Positions 9,839 through 19,496 of a DNA stretch of 64,000 nucleotides are shown here, one piece after another. The DNA is from Bacteroidales bacterium. GTDB taxonomy: Bacteria; Bacteroidota; Bacteroidia; Bacteroidales; P3. Numbering within the stretch: position 1 is the stretch's first letter; each line of letters starts with the position of its first letter. The stretch lies in assembly GCA_017633985.1 (NCBI GenBank), contig JAGBOF010000007.1, positions 124,001 through 188,000 on the forward strand, read 5' to 3'. The position numbers were made by a program, and so were the translations under genes. The notes beneath the pieces are model-generated. The model ran no database searches. It worked only from the letters and a program-made list of their open reading frames with translations, and was not told the origin of the DNA.

Positions 9839-11548
9839 TTATTCCGCCCAAGCTTTCAATTCTTCCAATTTCAAGGCAGGAATGTCCAATTTGTTCTTTT
9901 TACGCAAACCGTTTAAGTCATTAAATAACTTGTTTATGTTTGCCGATTTCAAATTCTCCATATTTCCGATACCTGCTTTGTGCATCAAATCTATCCATTG
10001 TGCAGGTATTCCCTTTGCAATGAAGTCTTCATCGGTTGAAACGGCTTCCTGCACTTCGGGTTTCATTTGCGGGAAGAACAATACGTCCTGAATGGAGTTG
10101 GAATCGGTCATCATCATTGCCAAACGGTCTATTCCTATTCCCAAACCGCTGGTAGGCGGCATTCCGTACTCTATTGCACGTAAAAAATCTTCGTCCAATA
10201 CCATGCTTTCAGGATCTCCGCGTTTTCCCAGCTCCAATTGGTCTTCAAATCTCTTGCGTTGGTCAATAGGATCATTCAATTCGCTGTACGCATTGCATAT
10301 TTCTTTGCAATTACATACGGCTTCAAATCTTTCAACAAGCCCTTCCTTTGAGCGGTGTTTCTTCGCAAGCGGTGACATCTCGATAGGATAATCATAAATA
10401 AATGTAGGTTGGATTAATTTTCCCTCACATGTTTCGCCGAATATCTCATCTATCAATTTTCCTTTGCCCATTGTGTCATCTACAGGTACATTCAATTTCT
10501 CCGCCGTTGCTCTTAATTGGGCTTCGTCCATATTTGAAATATCTATTCCCGTAAAATGTTCTATGGCTTCGTACATCGTGTAACGTTTCCACGGACGTTT
10601 GAATTCTATTACGTTTTCTCCGACTTTGACTTGTGTAGTGCCGTGAAGTGCCAAGGCGATTCTTTCCACCATTTCCTCAACGGTATTCATCATCCAGAAG
10701 TAATCCTTGTAGGCAACGTACAATTCCATCTGCGTAAACTCAGGATTATGGAAACGGTCCATACCTTCGTTACGGAAATCTTTTGAAAACTCATACACAC
10801 CCGAATATCCGCCGACAATAAGCTTCTTTAAATACAACTCATCGGCAATACGCAAATACAAATCCATATCAAGTGTGTTGTGATGTGTCTTAAAAGGTCT
10901 TGCAGCAGCTCCTCCGTAGACAGGTTGTAAGATAGGGGTTTCAACTTCTAAATAACCCTTTTCGTTAAGATAGTTACGCATAGTGTCAACTATCAATGTA
11001 CGCTGGACAAATGTCTTTCTGACTTGAGGATTGACTATTAAATCAACATAACGCTGACGGTAACGCTGTTCGGCATCGGTAAACGCATCGTAAACAACGC
11101 CGTCTTTTTCTTTAACGACAGGCAAAGGACGCACACTCTTGCATAAAACCGTAAGTTCTTTGACATGAACGCTTATTTCTCCCATCTTGGTCCGGAAGAC
11201 AAAGCCTTTAACACCTATAATATCGCCTATATCCAACAGTTTCTTGAAAACAGTGTTGTACATAGTCTTGTCTTCGTCAGGACATATTTCATCACGGTTA
11301 ATATATAGCTGTATTCTGCCTTTTTCATCCTGAATTTCGCAAAAAGATGCAGCACCCATAATTCTTCTTGACATAATACGTCCTGCAATACTTACATCAA
11401 ATTGTTGCTCCGTTTTCTCAAATTCTTCTTTTATTCTTACCGTGTCGCTGTTTGTCTCATACATCGGTGCAGGGTAAGGATTGATACCGAGTTTTCTCAA
11501 TTCCTCCGCCGCTTGTCTTCTTTGAATTTCCTGCTCGCTGAGTTCCAT
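9839..11548 (-). CDS. lysS: Lysyl-tRNA synthetase, class II
   Basis: Charges tRNA-Lys. The protein (569 aa) has an OB-fold anticodon-binding domain ([23 protein letters not shown], about 50-160) and a class II core. Motif 2 is [16 protein letters not shown] and motif 3 is [14 protein letters not shown]. After motif 3 there is an extra ~70-residue C-terminal helical tail (from about 500, ending [11 protein letters not shown]) that E. coli LysRS lacks but which I recall in Bacteroidetes homologues. A TAAATTTG box lies about 30 bases upstream of the start, with no good -33 box. Confidence 0.97.
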   Translation of the reverse strand: MELSEQEIQRRQAAEELRKLGINPYPAPMYETNSDTVRIKEEFEKTEQQFDVSIAGRIMSRRIMGAASFCEIQDEKGRIQLYINRDEICPDEDKTMYNTVFKKLLDIGDIIGVKGFVFRTKMGEISVHVKELTVLCKSVRPLPVVKEKDGVVYDAFTDAEQRYRQRYVDLIVNPQVRKTFVQRTLIVDTMRNYLNEKGYLEVETPILQPVYGGAAARPFKTHHNTLDMDLYLRIADELYLKKLIVGGYSGVYEFSKDFRNEGMDRFHNPEFTQMELYVAYKDYFWMMNTVEEMVERIALALHGTTQVKVGENVIEFKRPWKRYTMYEAIEHFTGIDISNMDEAQLRATAEKLNVPVDDTMGKGKLIDEIFGETCEGKLIQPTFIYDYPIEMSPLAKKHRSKEGLVERFEAVCNCKEICNAYSELNDPIDQRKRFEDQLELGKRGDPESMVLDEDFLRAIEYGMPPTSGLGIGIDRLAMMMTDSNSIQDVLFFPQMKPEVQEAVSTDEDFIAKGIPAQWIDLMHKAGIGNMENLKSANINKLFNDLNGLRKKNKLDIPALKLEELKAWAE

Positions 11549-11696
11549 TTATCTATGAATTTAAAAATTTTTGCAAATTTACGTATTTTTTCATAATAGT
11601 TAATACTTACAAAGTATTTTTTATGAAAAATTGTATGCAGTATCAATTTAGTTTTAATAATATACGTAATGAATGTCTACCCGAATACCTTTTATA

Positions 11697-13553
11697 TTAC
11701 ATATACAACTTTTGATTTTCAAAATCCACCTCTTTATCCAACTGACTCATGAAATCCTCGTATAAAGAAGTCTCCACATCCCCCAAAGCATACTCTTTAC
11801 GGGCGTCTTTCTTAATTTCGTCTATCCAAATTCTTCTTGCCGACACGTAGTTCTGATGGATAATCTGTGCATATTCTTCCGTAATTTCTTCTATACCGTA
11901 ATAATCACATATCATTTTATATGTCCATATCCAGCGGTATTCATTATAATTGTCGTTGGCACGGATGAAAAATTCCTTTATTTGTTTTACATCGGTGATT
12001 GTACCGTTTATCAACTCCTCACACAAACGTTTTTCTTCCGTATCGGGAATTAACAAACCCGACAAATCATTCCATTTGCCTAATCCTACATCTGATACGG
12101 GTTTTTCCAAACTATGGCGTTTCAATACGGCTCCCATATATATTCTTAATGCCATATCATAAAATCTTATGCCGTTATCCAGTGCCGATTTCTTGATAAC
12201 ATATTCGTGATAATTATATGTAGAGACGTTACTTCCCGAAGCGGCGCGCAGATTCTCAAGAATTTTCTTTCCTTCCAATATCTCACCGACCGAAAACGGA
12301 CTTAACCAATCAAAATTTACTATACTTTTTTGACCCGTTGCAGGACGTTTATCCCTTTTAGGCCATTTGCGTATGTCACGGTACAGTCCTACAGTTGTAA
12401 GATTCCTTCCAGGAACAAGATACATAATATCACCTAAAGCAATCAAATAAGAAAACGGAAGGTTTCTCGTATCCGGATGGTGCATCAGTTTACCCAAACA
12501 CACGGAAAACGTACCTATTGTGGCAGGCATAAGTATATAAGAACCGCTTGAAGTTTTGGTTCCTCTTTCCAATATTCCATAATGAATAGGTCCCATTTTA
12601 TATGCATGATTGCTGAAATTGGTTGCCGACCCTGCATTGTAAAACGAAAACTGTCCGCCTATTAACAAAGAACTTTTGTGATGACTTGCCGAGAAAGGAC
12701 CGCAAAATGCAGCGCATGCTTCTCCGTTAGACATGTAACTGTTAGCAAAAAATACGCTTGCAGATGCCGTAAACCCGTTACTTATCTCACAACTTTCGCC
12801 TACAAAACAGTCCTGCATCTTAACACTGTTAATAATAACCGAACCGTCCGAAATAATAGAATTTTCACATATAACACCCGTACCGATAAATACTTTGGAG
12901 CCTTGGGCACTCAAAACAGTACAGTTACTTAAGCGTGATGCTCCGTCCACTTGACAACAATCAAAAATCACCGTATCAGTAATCTCCTTGGTATTGATGA
13001 TTGTCACATTATTGCCTATAAAGGCTCTTTTGACCGATTGGTTGACCGCCATATCACGGCGCAGAATGCCATGAAGTTTGCTTCTTATTTCTTTGTTGCC
13101 GTCATATTTTACCATGAAAGCAGCCAACTGACTGTTCAATTCCCTGTGCAGGAAAATATTTCCCTCACCCATTTCATTCAAAACGGCAATAATGTTGCCT
13201 TCACCGAAGGTTGCCTCGCTATTAGTCTGCATCGTACATATATTTGATATGTAACAATCATTGCCTATATCGTAATTGTTTATAAAATTGCTTATGTTTT
13301 CAATAAGGCAATTATCACCCACGGTAACGTTACGCAATGTGGCATTGTTTATTCCCGAATGTTTGAAAAAACCTTTGCTTATCTCCGTATCTTTTTCAAA
13401 TTTACCCAAACGTATGTCACCATAAAACATGACGCGGTGGAAAAATTTCGGAATAAAACCGTCTTTCACTTTGACATTATCCCAATTTTCCGCCCAACAA
13501 TCATTAGACTGTAAAACCTGTATTTCTTCCGTTTGTAGATTTCTGTATTCCAT
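11697..13553 (-). CDS. DUF4954 family protein
   Basis: 618-residue cytoplasmic protein of a family largely restricted to Bacteroidetes and spirochaetes. The middle (about 60-330) has hexapeptide-like turns (NVTVGDNCLIENISNFINNYDIGNDCYI; VFIGTGVICENSIISDGSVIINSVKMQDCFVGESCEIS), which suggests a left-handed beta-helix like those of acyltransferases and sugar nucleotidyltransferases. The C-terminal third is alpha-helical. No catalytic assignment is possible from the sequence. It is the first gene of a possible run into lysS (148-base gap). The start at 13553 matches family N-termini. Confidence 0.85.
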   Translation of the reverse strand: MEYRNLQTEEIQVLQSNDCWAENWDNVKVKDGFIPKFFHRVMFYGDIRLGKFEKDTEISKGFFKHSGINNATLRNVTVGDNCLIENISNFINNYDIGNDCYISNICTMQTNSEATFGEGNIIAVLNEMGEGNIFLHRELNSQLAAFMVKYDGNKEIRSKLHGILRRDMAVNQSVKRAFIGNNVTIINTKEITDTVIFDCCQVDGASRLSNCTVLSAQGSKVFIGTGVICENSIISDGSVIINSVKMQDCFVGESCEISNGFTASASVFFANSYMSNGEACAAFCGPFSASHHKSSLLIGGQFSFYNAGSATNFSNHAYKMGPIHYGILERGTKTSSGSYILMPATIGTFSVCLGKLMHHPDTRNLPFSYLIALGDIMYLVPGRNLTTVGLYRDIRKWPKRDKRPATGQKSIVNFDWLSPFSVGEILEGKKILENLRAASGSNVSTYNYHEYVIKKSALDNGIRFYDMALRIYMGAVLKRHSLEKPVSDVGLGKWNDLSGLLIPDTEEKRLCEELINGTITDVKQIKEFFIRANDNYNEYRWIWTYKMICDYYGIEEITEEYAQIIHQNYVSARRIWIDEIKKDARKEYALGDVETSLYEDFMSQLDKEVDFENQKLYM

Positions 13554-13764
13554 ATTCGTTATATTTGAAAACCATTGTTTTATTGATTATTACAATATAT
13601 ATAACGTCGATTGTAACGAAGTTATTTTATAAGTCGGAAATCGGAGTTACAATTTCAGAAGATTTTAATAAAAAAACGCGCTGTTTTTTTGCTTTTTTGA
13701 TGCTGTAAAAAGTAATTTTTTACGCCTTTGCGGCACCGTGAAACACAGATACTTACAAGAGGCA

Positions 13765-13848
13765 AAAATAAAACGCCGTATTAATAAAATAAAACAGCGT
13801 TTCAGTAAATTAAAACGCTGTTTTATTTTTGCGGGAAGGCGTCTTTTT
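13765..13848. repeat. 21-bp module array B (4 units)
   Basis: Four contiguous 21-bp units at 13765, 13786, 13807 and 13828. They are AAAATAAAACGCCG-type palindromes with small changes (ACAGCGTTTCAGT, ACGCTGTTTTATT) and a final GCGGGAAGGCGTC unit. The array fills part of the 354-base gap between DUF4954 and the HMA gene. The rest of that gap (13554-13764) is AT-rich, with an A7-CGCGCTG-T7 stretch near 13674-13688; I see no gene there. Confidence 0.85.
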
Positions 13849-13906
13849 TTTCTATGATGTAATTTCAGGTATTTTTTAAGCCTTCATGTTTGTTTAAAAC
13901 CGTCTC

Positions 13907-14278
13907 TTATTTGGAGCAACCGCTGTGAACTGAAGATGAATTGCCGCTCGGGGCTTTGCAACAAGCAGGAAGTTTAGCCCTTGCATCTTTATCGGCTTTT
14001 ACATCACCTGCATCGTAACCTACTTTGGCAATTGCCTGCGATATTGTCTTAACGTCGGTAAGTTTTTCGTTATAATCCAACGTCAATTCTTTGGTTTGTG
14101 CATCCCAAGAAGCGGCTTTAACGCCTTTAACACTCTTTGCTGTCTTTTCTATCTTCGTTTTGCACATTCCGCATACACCGTTAACCTTAATTTTTGCGTC
14201 TTTAGCGTCGGCAGAGGTGAAACTCATCGCAGCAAAAACAAAAGCCGCTGCCGTAATTAATCTGAATGTCCTTTTCAT
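13907..14278 (-). CDS. Secreted heavy-metal-associated (HMA) domain protein
   Basis: A small (123 aa) ferredoxin-fold metal-binding protein. MKRTFRLITAAAFVFAAMSFTSADA is a Sec signal peptide; the longer frame to 14326 adds 16 residues ahead of it and is rejected. The single HMA domain (about 28-95) carries the CxxC metal site in NGVCGMCKTKIEKTA, the Cys pair that binds Cu(I), Hg(II) or similar ions. The tail has further cysteines (ACCK, SGCSK). It is unusual in that the HMA domain is alone and periplasmic, with no P-type ATPase nearby. It may be a copper or mercury scavenger; the metal cannot be told from sequence. Confidence 0.85.
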   Translation of the reverse strand: MKRTFRLITAAAFVFAAMSFTSADAKDAKIKVNGVCGMCKTKIEKTAKSVKGVKAASWDAQTKELTLDYNEKLTDVKTISQAIAKVGYDAGDVKADKDARAKLPACCKAPSGNSSSVHSGCSK

Positions 14279-14622
14279 ATTATATAATATTTTATGTTTT
14301 TTATATCTCCGCTTTGTGTTTTGCAAAAGTATATAATTTATAATATACCTTAAATACAGTTTTTTGTAAAAAACTTATAATTTTCTGCAAAAACAATGCC
14401 GTAAAACAGCACATAAATTTTTGTTTTCTGTCAATATCTTTAAATAATATGGCTTAACATCATTTTCTGAAGGGTTATAAATGCAAAATATCAATTATTT
14501 TTTCAAAAATACCACTGAATTTTTATAGTATTTTGCAGAATTATTATATTTTTGCAACAGATAACCCCATTTTTACAGGGGTATAATATAAAAATTCATA
14601 ATCTTATAAAATTAAAGTAAAG

Positions 14623-16812
14623 ATGTCAAAATTCAGATTCATTGCTTTGCAGGAGGTTTCGCAAAGAAAACCTATTGAAGTGCATGCGCCCGACAAGGAG
14701 GTGGCTGATTATTTCGGTATTCATGTATTTAACAAAAAGAATATGCAGAAATACCTTTCCCAACAGACTATTTCCGCCATTGATCAGGCAATTAACGAAA
14801 GTAAAAACATATCTTTGCAGGATGCGGACTTGATTGCCAACGGTATGAAGTCGTGGGCGAAAGACAACGGGGTGACCCATTACACCCATTGGTTTCAACC
14901 GCTGACTGACGGGACGGCCGAAAAGCATGATTCGTTTTTTGAGTTTTCCAAAGAGGGAAATCCTATTGAAAGATTCTCGGGTAAAGTCCTTGTTCAGCAA
15001 GAACCCGACGCCAGCTCATTTCCTTCGGGCGGTCTTCGCAATACTTTTGAAGCCAGAGGGTACACTGCGTGGGATATTTCTTCACCTGCGTTTATTGTTG
15101 ATGATACTTTGTGTATTCCTACCATATTTATATCTTATACAGGGGAAGCTCTGGATTATAAAACGCCGCTTTTAAAAGCCTTGATAGCTGTTGACAGGGC
15201 TGCAACGGATGTTTGTCAGTATTTTGATAAGAATATTCAGAAGGTAACGGCTAATCTTGGTTGGGAACAGGAATATTTCCTGATTGATTCCGCACTTTAC
15301 CGCGCCCGTCCCGACCTTTGTTTGACGGGAAGAACGCTTATGGGACATTCTTCGGCTAAAGACCAACAGTTGGACGACCATTACTTCGGCTCAATTCCTT
15401 CAAGAGTTACATCGTTTATGAAAAACTTGGAATATGAATGCTATAAATTGGGAATTCCTCTGAAAACACGGCACAATGAAGTCGCACCCAACCAATTTGA
15501 ACTCGCTCCGATATACGAAGAAGTGAATTTGGCAAACGATCATAACCAATTGGTGATGGATTTGATGAAAAGAATTGCGTTAAAGCACAATTTCAACGTT
15601 CTGTTCCACGAAAAACCTTTCCAAAGCGTCAACGGAAGCGGAAAACATAACAATTGGTCGCTGATAACCGACACGGGCGTCAATCTTTTTGCCCCTGGAA
15701 AGAATCCGAAAGGCAATATGCTTTTCTTAACATTCATTATAAACGTAATGGTTATGGTTTACAAAAACCAAGACCTCATAAGGGCATCAATAATGTCCGC
15801 AACCAACAACCGCAGATTGGGTGCTAACGAAGCACCGCCTGCAATTCTTTCCGTATTTTTGGGGAAAAGTCTGACCAAGATGTTGGATAAATTGGAAAAA
15901 GAGGTTGTTGATTACAAGATGACGCCTGAAGAAAAAACTGCATTGAAGTTGGGAATCGGCAAAATCCCTGAAATCTTAATTGACAACACTGACCGCAACC
16001 GTACTTCGCCGTTTGCTTTTACGGGAAACCGCTTTGAATTCCGTGCCCAAGGTTCTTCTGCCAACTGTGCAGCCTCCATGATAGTCATAAATGCCGCAAT
16101 GGCACACCAATTAGAAGATTTTAAAAAACAGGTTGATGATTTGATAAACCAAAACGTCAACAAGGACGAAGCAATATTCCGTATCCTTAAAAAATTAATC
16201 AAAGAAAGCAAAAGCATTTGCTTTGAAGGCGACGGCTACAGCAAACAATGGGAAAAAGAAGCGGAAAAACGCCATCTTACAAACATAAATAACGTTCCGC
16301 AGGCATTGTTAAAATATGAAGACAAGGCATCAAAACAGGTTCTTATCGGAGAAAATATCTTCAATGCAGCGGAATTGGAATCCCGTGTAGATGTTGAGAT
16401 GGAGAAATACGTAAAAAAAATTCAGATAGAAGCACGTATTTTGGGCGATTTGACAATTAACCACATTATTCCTACGGCTGTAATTTACCAAAACCGACTT
16501 TTGGACAATATTGTCAAGATGAAAGAAGTTTTTTCCTCTGAACAATACGAGCAATTGACATGTAAACGCAGGGAACTGATAGTTGAGATACAAAATCATA
16601 TAGATGAATTAAAGCGGTTGGTAAACGAAATGATTGAGGCGAGAAAATATGCCAACAATCTGCCGAATATACGTGATAAAGCCTTTGCTTACAGCGATAA
16701 AGTGGATGTTTATCAGGACAAGATACGTGAACATATTGATACCTTGGAAATGGAGATAGACGATGAGCTTTGGCCGCTTGTAAAATACCGTGAATTATTG
16801 TTTACGAAATAG
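14623..16812 (+). CDS. glnN: Type III glutamine synthetase (GlnN)
   Basis: ATP-dependent conversion of glutamate plus ammonia to glutamine. The 729-aa length and motifs identify GSIII, first described in Bacteroides. The N-terminal domain has GMKSWAKDNGVTHYTHWFQPLT, and the catalytic barrel has LGWEQEYFLID, RHNEVAPNQFELAPIYEE and NGSGKHNNWSL (ATP/glutamate sites), then NRTSPFAFTGNRFEFR. The C-terminal ~150 residues are helical and specific to type III. It is monocistronic, ending at array C and facing the DUF2148 gene. A TATTTTTG box at 14547-14554 may be the -7 element, but no good -33 box is visible. Confidence 0.97.
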   Translation: MSKFRFIALQEVSQRKPIEVHAPDKEVADYFGIHVFNKKNMQKYLSQQTISAIDQAINESKNISLQDADLIANGMKSWAKDNGVTHYTHWFQPLTDGTAEKHDSFFEFSKEGNPIERFSGKVLVQQEPDASSFPSGGLRNTFEARGYTAWDISSPAFIVDDTLCIPTIFISYTGEALDYKTPLLKALIAVDRAATDVCQYFDKNIQKVTANLGWEQEYFLIDSALYRARPDLCLTGRTLMGHSSAKDQQLDDHYFGSIPSRVTSFMKNLEYECYKLGIPLKTRHNEVAPNQFELAPIYEEVNLANDHNQLVMDLMKRIALKHNFNVLFHEKPFQSVNGSGKHNNWSLITDTGVNLFAPGKNPKGNMLFLTFIINVMVMVYKNQDLIRASIMSATNNRRLGANEAPPAILSVFLGKSLTKMLDKLEKEVVDYKMTPEEKTALKLGIGKIPEILIDNTDRNRTSPFAFTGNRFEFRAQGSSANCAASMIVINAAMAHQLEDFKKQVDDLINQNVNKDEAIFRILKKLIKESKSICFEGDGYSKQWEKEAEKRHLTNINNVPQALLKYEDKASKQVLIGENIFNAAELESRVDVEMEKYVKKIQIEARILGDLTINHIIPTAVIYQNRLLDNIVKMKEVFSSEQYEQLTCKRRELIVEIQNHIDELKRLVNEMIEARKYANNLPNIRDKAFAYSDKVDVYQDKIREHIDTLEMEIDDELWPLVKYRELLFTK

Positions 16813-16840
16813 GCTTATTTTAAGCACATTACAAACCACG

Positions 16841-16924
16841 AAAATAATACGGCGTTTCAGTAAATTTTTACGCCGTATTATTTTATTAATCACGCAGAAT
16901 AATTTCTTAAAACGCCGTCTTATT
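16841..16924. repeat. 21-bp module array C (4 units)
   Basis: Four contiguous 21-bp units (16841, 16862, 16883, 16904). Unit 1 (AATACGGCGTTTCAGT) and unit 2 (TTTACGCCGTATTATT) are near-complementary and can form a hairpin. Unit 3 is an ATTAATCACGCAG module in reverse orientation to those of array G, and unit 4 is AAAACGCCGTCTTATT. It lies between convergent glnN and the DUF2148 gene. Confidence 0.88.
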
Positions 16925-16998
16925 TTTATAACACTTTTTTCAGAGGTTTTTTCTTATAGTTTTGCGGCTTTAAAATTGCATTTACCAAATTTAAAATG

Positions 16999-17532
16999 TT
17001 ACTTCCTGTCAAAAAACGGATTCTTTGCCGTTGCAGAGAGCGATATTGCCAAACATTGAACGCAATTACCCACCATATTCAACCGTGCGGCTGCCCTGCC
17101 TGCGGAAAACATCACTCTTGAATCCACTCTCGAATCCGCTGCAATGCTGACTGCCGACCCTATTGCCAAGCCTAAATCTTCCGAATTGAAAAAACACGGA
17201 ATGTTTTTGTTTGCTTGGTTTTTCTCTCCGCATGAAGCATAACCGCAATAGCCGCAATTCAGTCCCAAAACCTTATTTTCGGTTGCTATCAACAGCATAT
17301 AAGGAGCCGAAATTATATTCTGCGAATCCCTTATAAGGAACTGTTCCGTCTTATTTGTCTGCTCAAAATCTTTAACCAACTGTTGCGAAATCTGTTTTAT
17401 CTCCTCACTGCCGCAAATACGGATAACAAGATTGTCAGTTCCCCTTGCCTTGGGCGCAGTTCTGGCGGCAACCGCCATTTTCTTTGCAACCGACAACAGA
17501 TATTCGTTATTAAAATCTTCTTCCTTTAACAT
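16999..17532 (-). CDS. DUF2148 ferredoxin-domain protein
   Basis: 177-residue cytoplasmic protein. A cysteine-rich stretch, GLNCGYCGYASCGEKNQANKNIPC, around residues 90-115 resembles the DUF2148 ferredoxin-like pattern, and a further CVQC occurs near the C-terminus. The N-terminus (VAKKMAVAARTAPKARGTDNL) resembles a nitroreductase-like segment, also normal for this family. The function is unknown; a redox role is likely. It is the last gene of a minus-strand block with rdgB (8-base gap), cinA, a radical SAM gene and a CCG-domain gene. Confidence 0.85.
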   Translation of the reverse strand: MLKEEDFNNEYLLSVAKKMAVAARTAPKARGTDNLVIRICGSEEIKQISQQLVKDFEQTNKTEQFLIRDSQNIISAPYMLLIATENKVLGLNCGYCGYASCGEKNQANKNIPCFFNSEDLGLAIGSAVSIAADSRVDSRVMFSAGRAAARLNMVGNCVQCLAISLSATAKNPFFDRK

Positions 17533-17540
17533 AACGGATT

Positions 17541-18119
17541 TTATTTACTTAAAAGATAACCGATAAGCTTTCTTGTGGCAATACCTCTGTGGGATATTTT
17601 GTTTTTATCCTCTCCGCTCATTTCGGCAAAGCTTTCCCCGTGTCCTTCAGGGATAAAAACAGGGTCGTATCCGAATCCTTTTTTACCGTAACGTTCGGTT
17701 GTTATAACCCCTTTACATTCGCCTTCGAAATATTTCTCTTCTCCGTTTTCAATAAGACATATAACGGTGCGGAATTTAGCCTTACGGTTGGTGTTTCCGT
17801 CCAATTCTTCCAATAACTTATCGATATTGTCGTCAAAAGAACACTTTTCACCTGCATATCTTGCCGAATAAACACCCGGACGTCCACCTAAAGCTTCTAC
17901 TTCAAGCCCTGTATCGTCGGCAAAACAATCTTTCTTATACTTATTATATATATATGCCGCTTTTTGGCGTGCATTCTCCTTAAGGGTATCGCCTGTTTCG
18001 GGAATATCTTTCCTTTCGCCAAGACTGTCAAGCGAAACAATCTCTATCTTATCTCCAACTAACTGTTGTATTTCTTCCGTTTTGTGTTTGTTGTGAGTTG
18101 CAAAAATTATCTGTCTCAT
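17541..18119 (-). CDS. rdgB: XTP/dITP pyrophosphatase (RdgB/HAM1)
   Basis: House-cleaning enzyme that hydrolyses ITP, dITP and XTP to monophosphates. All family motifs are present in 192 aa: THNKHKTEEI at the N-terminus (nucleotide binding), FADDTGLEVEALGGRPGVYSARYAG (about 67-90), GYDPVFIPEG (about 145) and SHRGIA near the end. The length is normal. It lies between cinA (38-base gap) and the DUF2148 gene (8-base gap) and is probably cotranscribed. Confidence 0.97.
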   Translation of the reverse strand: MRQIIFATHNKHKTEEIQQLVGDKIEIVSLDSLGERKDIPETGDTLKENARQKAAYIYNKYKKDCFADDTGLEVEALGGRPGVYSARYAGEKCSFDDNIDKLLEELDGNTNRKAKFRTVICLIENGEEKYFEGECKGVITTERYGKKGFGYDPVFIPEGHGESFAEMSGEDKNKISHRGIATRKLIGYLLSK

Positions 18120-18157
18120 TGTTATCTATTATTTATATGTTGCAAAAATTCATTATT

Positions 18158-19468
18158 TTAATTCTTTCTTATAATCTTCAATAGTTCGAACAAAGCAAAA
18201 TGGGTCGTACGGTCAATAAAATTCTGTCTTGTGGTCTTATAACAATTCTTGAATACCGTAACATCTTTGTTTTTTTGTGCAATTGCGATATATACCGTTC
18301 CCGTTTCATTATCCGATCCGTCGGTATCAGGTCCTGCCAATCCCGTTGCAGCCACTGCATAGTCCGTATTCAATAATTGCAATGCTCCCGTTGCCATTTG
18401 TTTTGCCGTATCTGCACTTACCGCTCCGTAAATGTCCAATGTTTCTTTTTTTACATTCAAAACAATTGATTTTATTTCGTTACAATAAGATACGACGCTT
18501 CCTTTGAAATATGACGAAGCTCCGGGATTTGATGTTATAACGTGTGCAATATTTCCTCCCGTACAACTTTCCGCCGTTGCAACGGTTTGATGTCTTGATT
18601 TCAACTCTTCGCCTATTACGTATGCTATATTATCTTCCCCGCATGCGATAAGATAATCTTCAAGTATCAGTTTAAGGGAGTTAAATAATTCCTCTGCTTT
18701 TTCTTCCGTCTTTTTATTTTCTTTTCCGTACGCACTCAAACGTAATTTTATAATACCCGCATCGGGTAAATACGCCAGCTTAAAACATACTGACTTATCA
18801 TTTGCATTAATCTCCGCCATACGGCGTTCAAATTCCTCCAACTTATCGGAAAGAAAGCTTTCACCGATACCACCTACCGAAAGTGTCTTATGAACAACCG
18901 CTTCTACAGAATAATGTTTCTGTAATATTTCCGTAACACGTTGCATCATTTCTTTCATTTCAAAAGGAACACCCGGCATTGAGATGATAAGTTTTCCTTT
19001 GTCTTCTGCTTCTGCAACTGAAATTACGGATTGATTAAGACTTTTGCTGTTAAAAACCATTCCCGGTGCTGTACCGACATTGTTAAATATCACTTGGCAG
19101 CAATCAGGAACCAATGCCTGTGATTGGTTTGTGGAAGTATATGGCAGATTACGTGAAAGAAAATACTTTTGCAAATGCTGATCAACCTGTGTATTCTTTA
19201 CCATAGTTCCGCCGAACATTTCATTCAGACAGTTCTTTGTCATATCGTCTTTAGTAGGTCCCAAACCTCCTGTAATCAACACCCCGTCCGTACGTTGCAA
19301 TGCCGTAACAATACTTTCTTTTATCATATCGGGATTATCCCCTATGACAGTCACATACTTTACTTCAATACCTGCATCGTTCAACACCTTTGACATGTAA
19401 GCACTGTTAGTGTTTACAACCTGTCCTATAAGTAATTCGTCACCTATGTTTATAATCTCAACATTCAT
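18158..19468 (-). CDS. cinA: CinA-like protein (NMN deamidase / MoCF domain)
   Basis: Two-domain protein of 436 aa. An N-terminal MoCF-type domain (INIGDELLIGQVVNTNSAYMSKVLNDAGIEV; TGGLGPTKDDMT) is followed by a C-terminal CinA domain (about 275-430: ATAESCTGGNIAHVITSNPGASSYFKGSVVSYCNEIK; GLAGPDTDGSDNETGTVYIA). By family knowledge the C-terminal domain deamidates nicotinamide mononucleotide in NAD salvage and the N-terminal domain can act on ADP-ribose. The catalytic Ser/Thr/Lys region is intact. Confidence 0.95.
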   Translation of the reverse strand: MNVEIINIGDELLIGQVVNTNSAYMSKVLNDAGIEVKYVTVIGDNPDMIKESIVTALQRTDGVLITGGLGPTKDDMTKNCLNEMFGGTMVKNTQVDQHLQKYFLSRNLPYTSTNQSQALVPDCCQVIFNNVGTAPGMVFNSKSLNQSVISVAEAEDKGKLIISMPGVPFEMKEMMQRVTEILQKHYSVEAVVHKTLSVGGIGESFLSDKLEEFERRMAEINANDKSVCFKLAYLPDAGIIKLRLSAYGKENKKTEEKAEELFNSLKLILEDYLIACGEDNIAYVIGEELKSRHQTVATAESCTGGNIAHVITSNPGASSYFKGSVVSYCNEIKSIVLNVKKETLDIYGAVSADTAKQMATGALQLLNTDYAVAATGLAGPDTDGSDNETGTVYIAIAQKNKDVTVFKNCYKTTRQNFIDRTTHFALFELLKIIRKN

Positions 19469-19496
19469 ATATAATATTGCTTTATTTGCAGTTATG

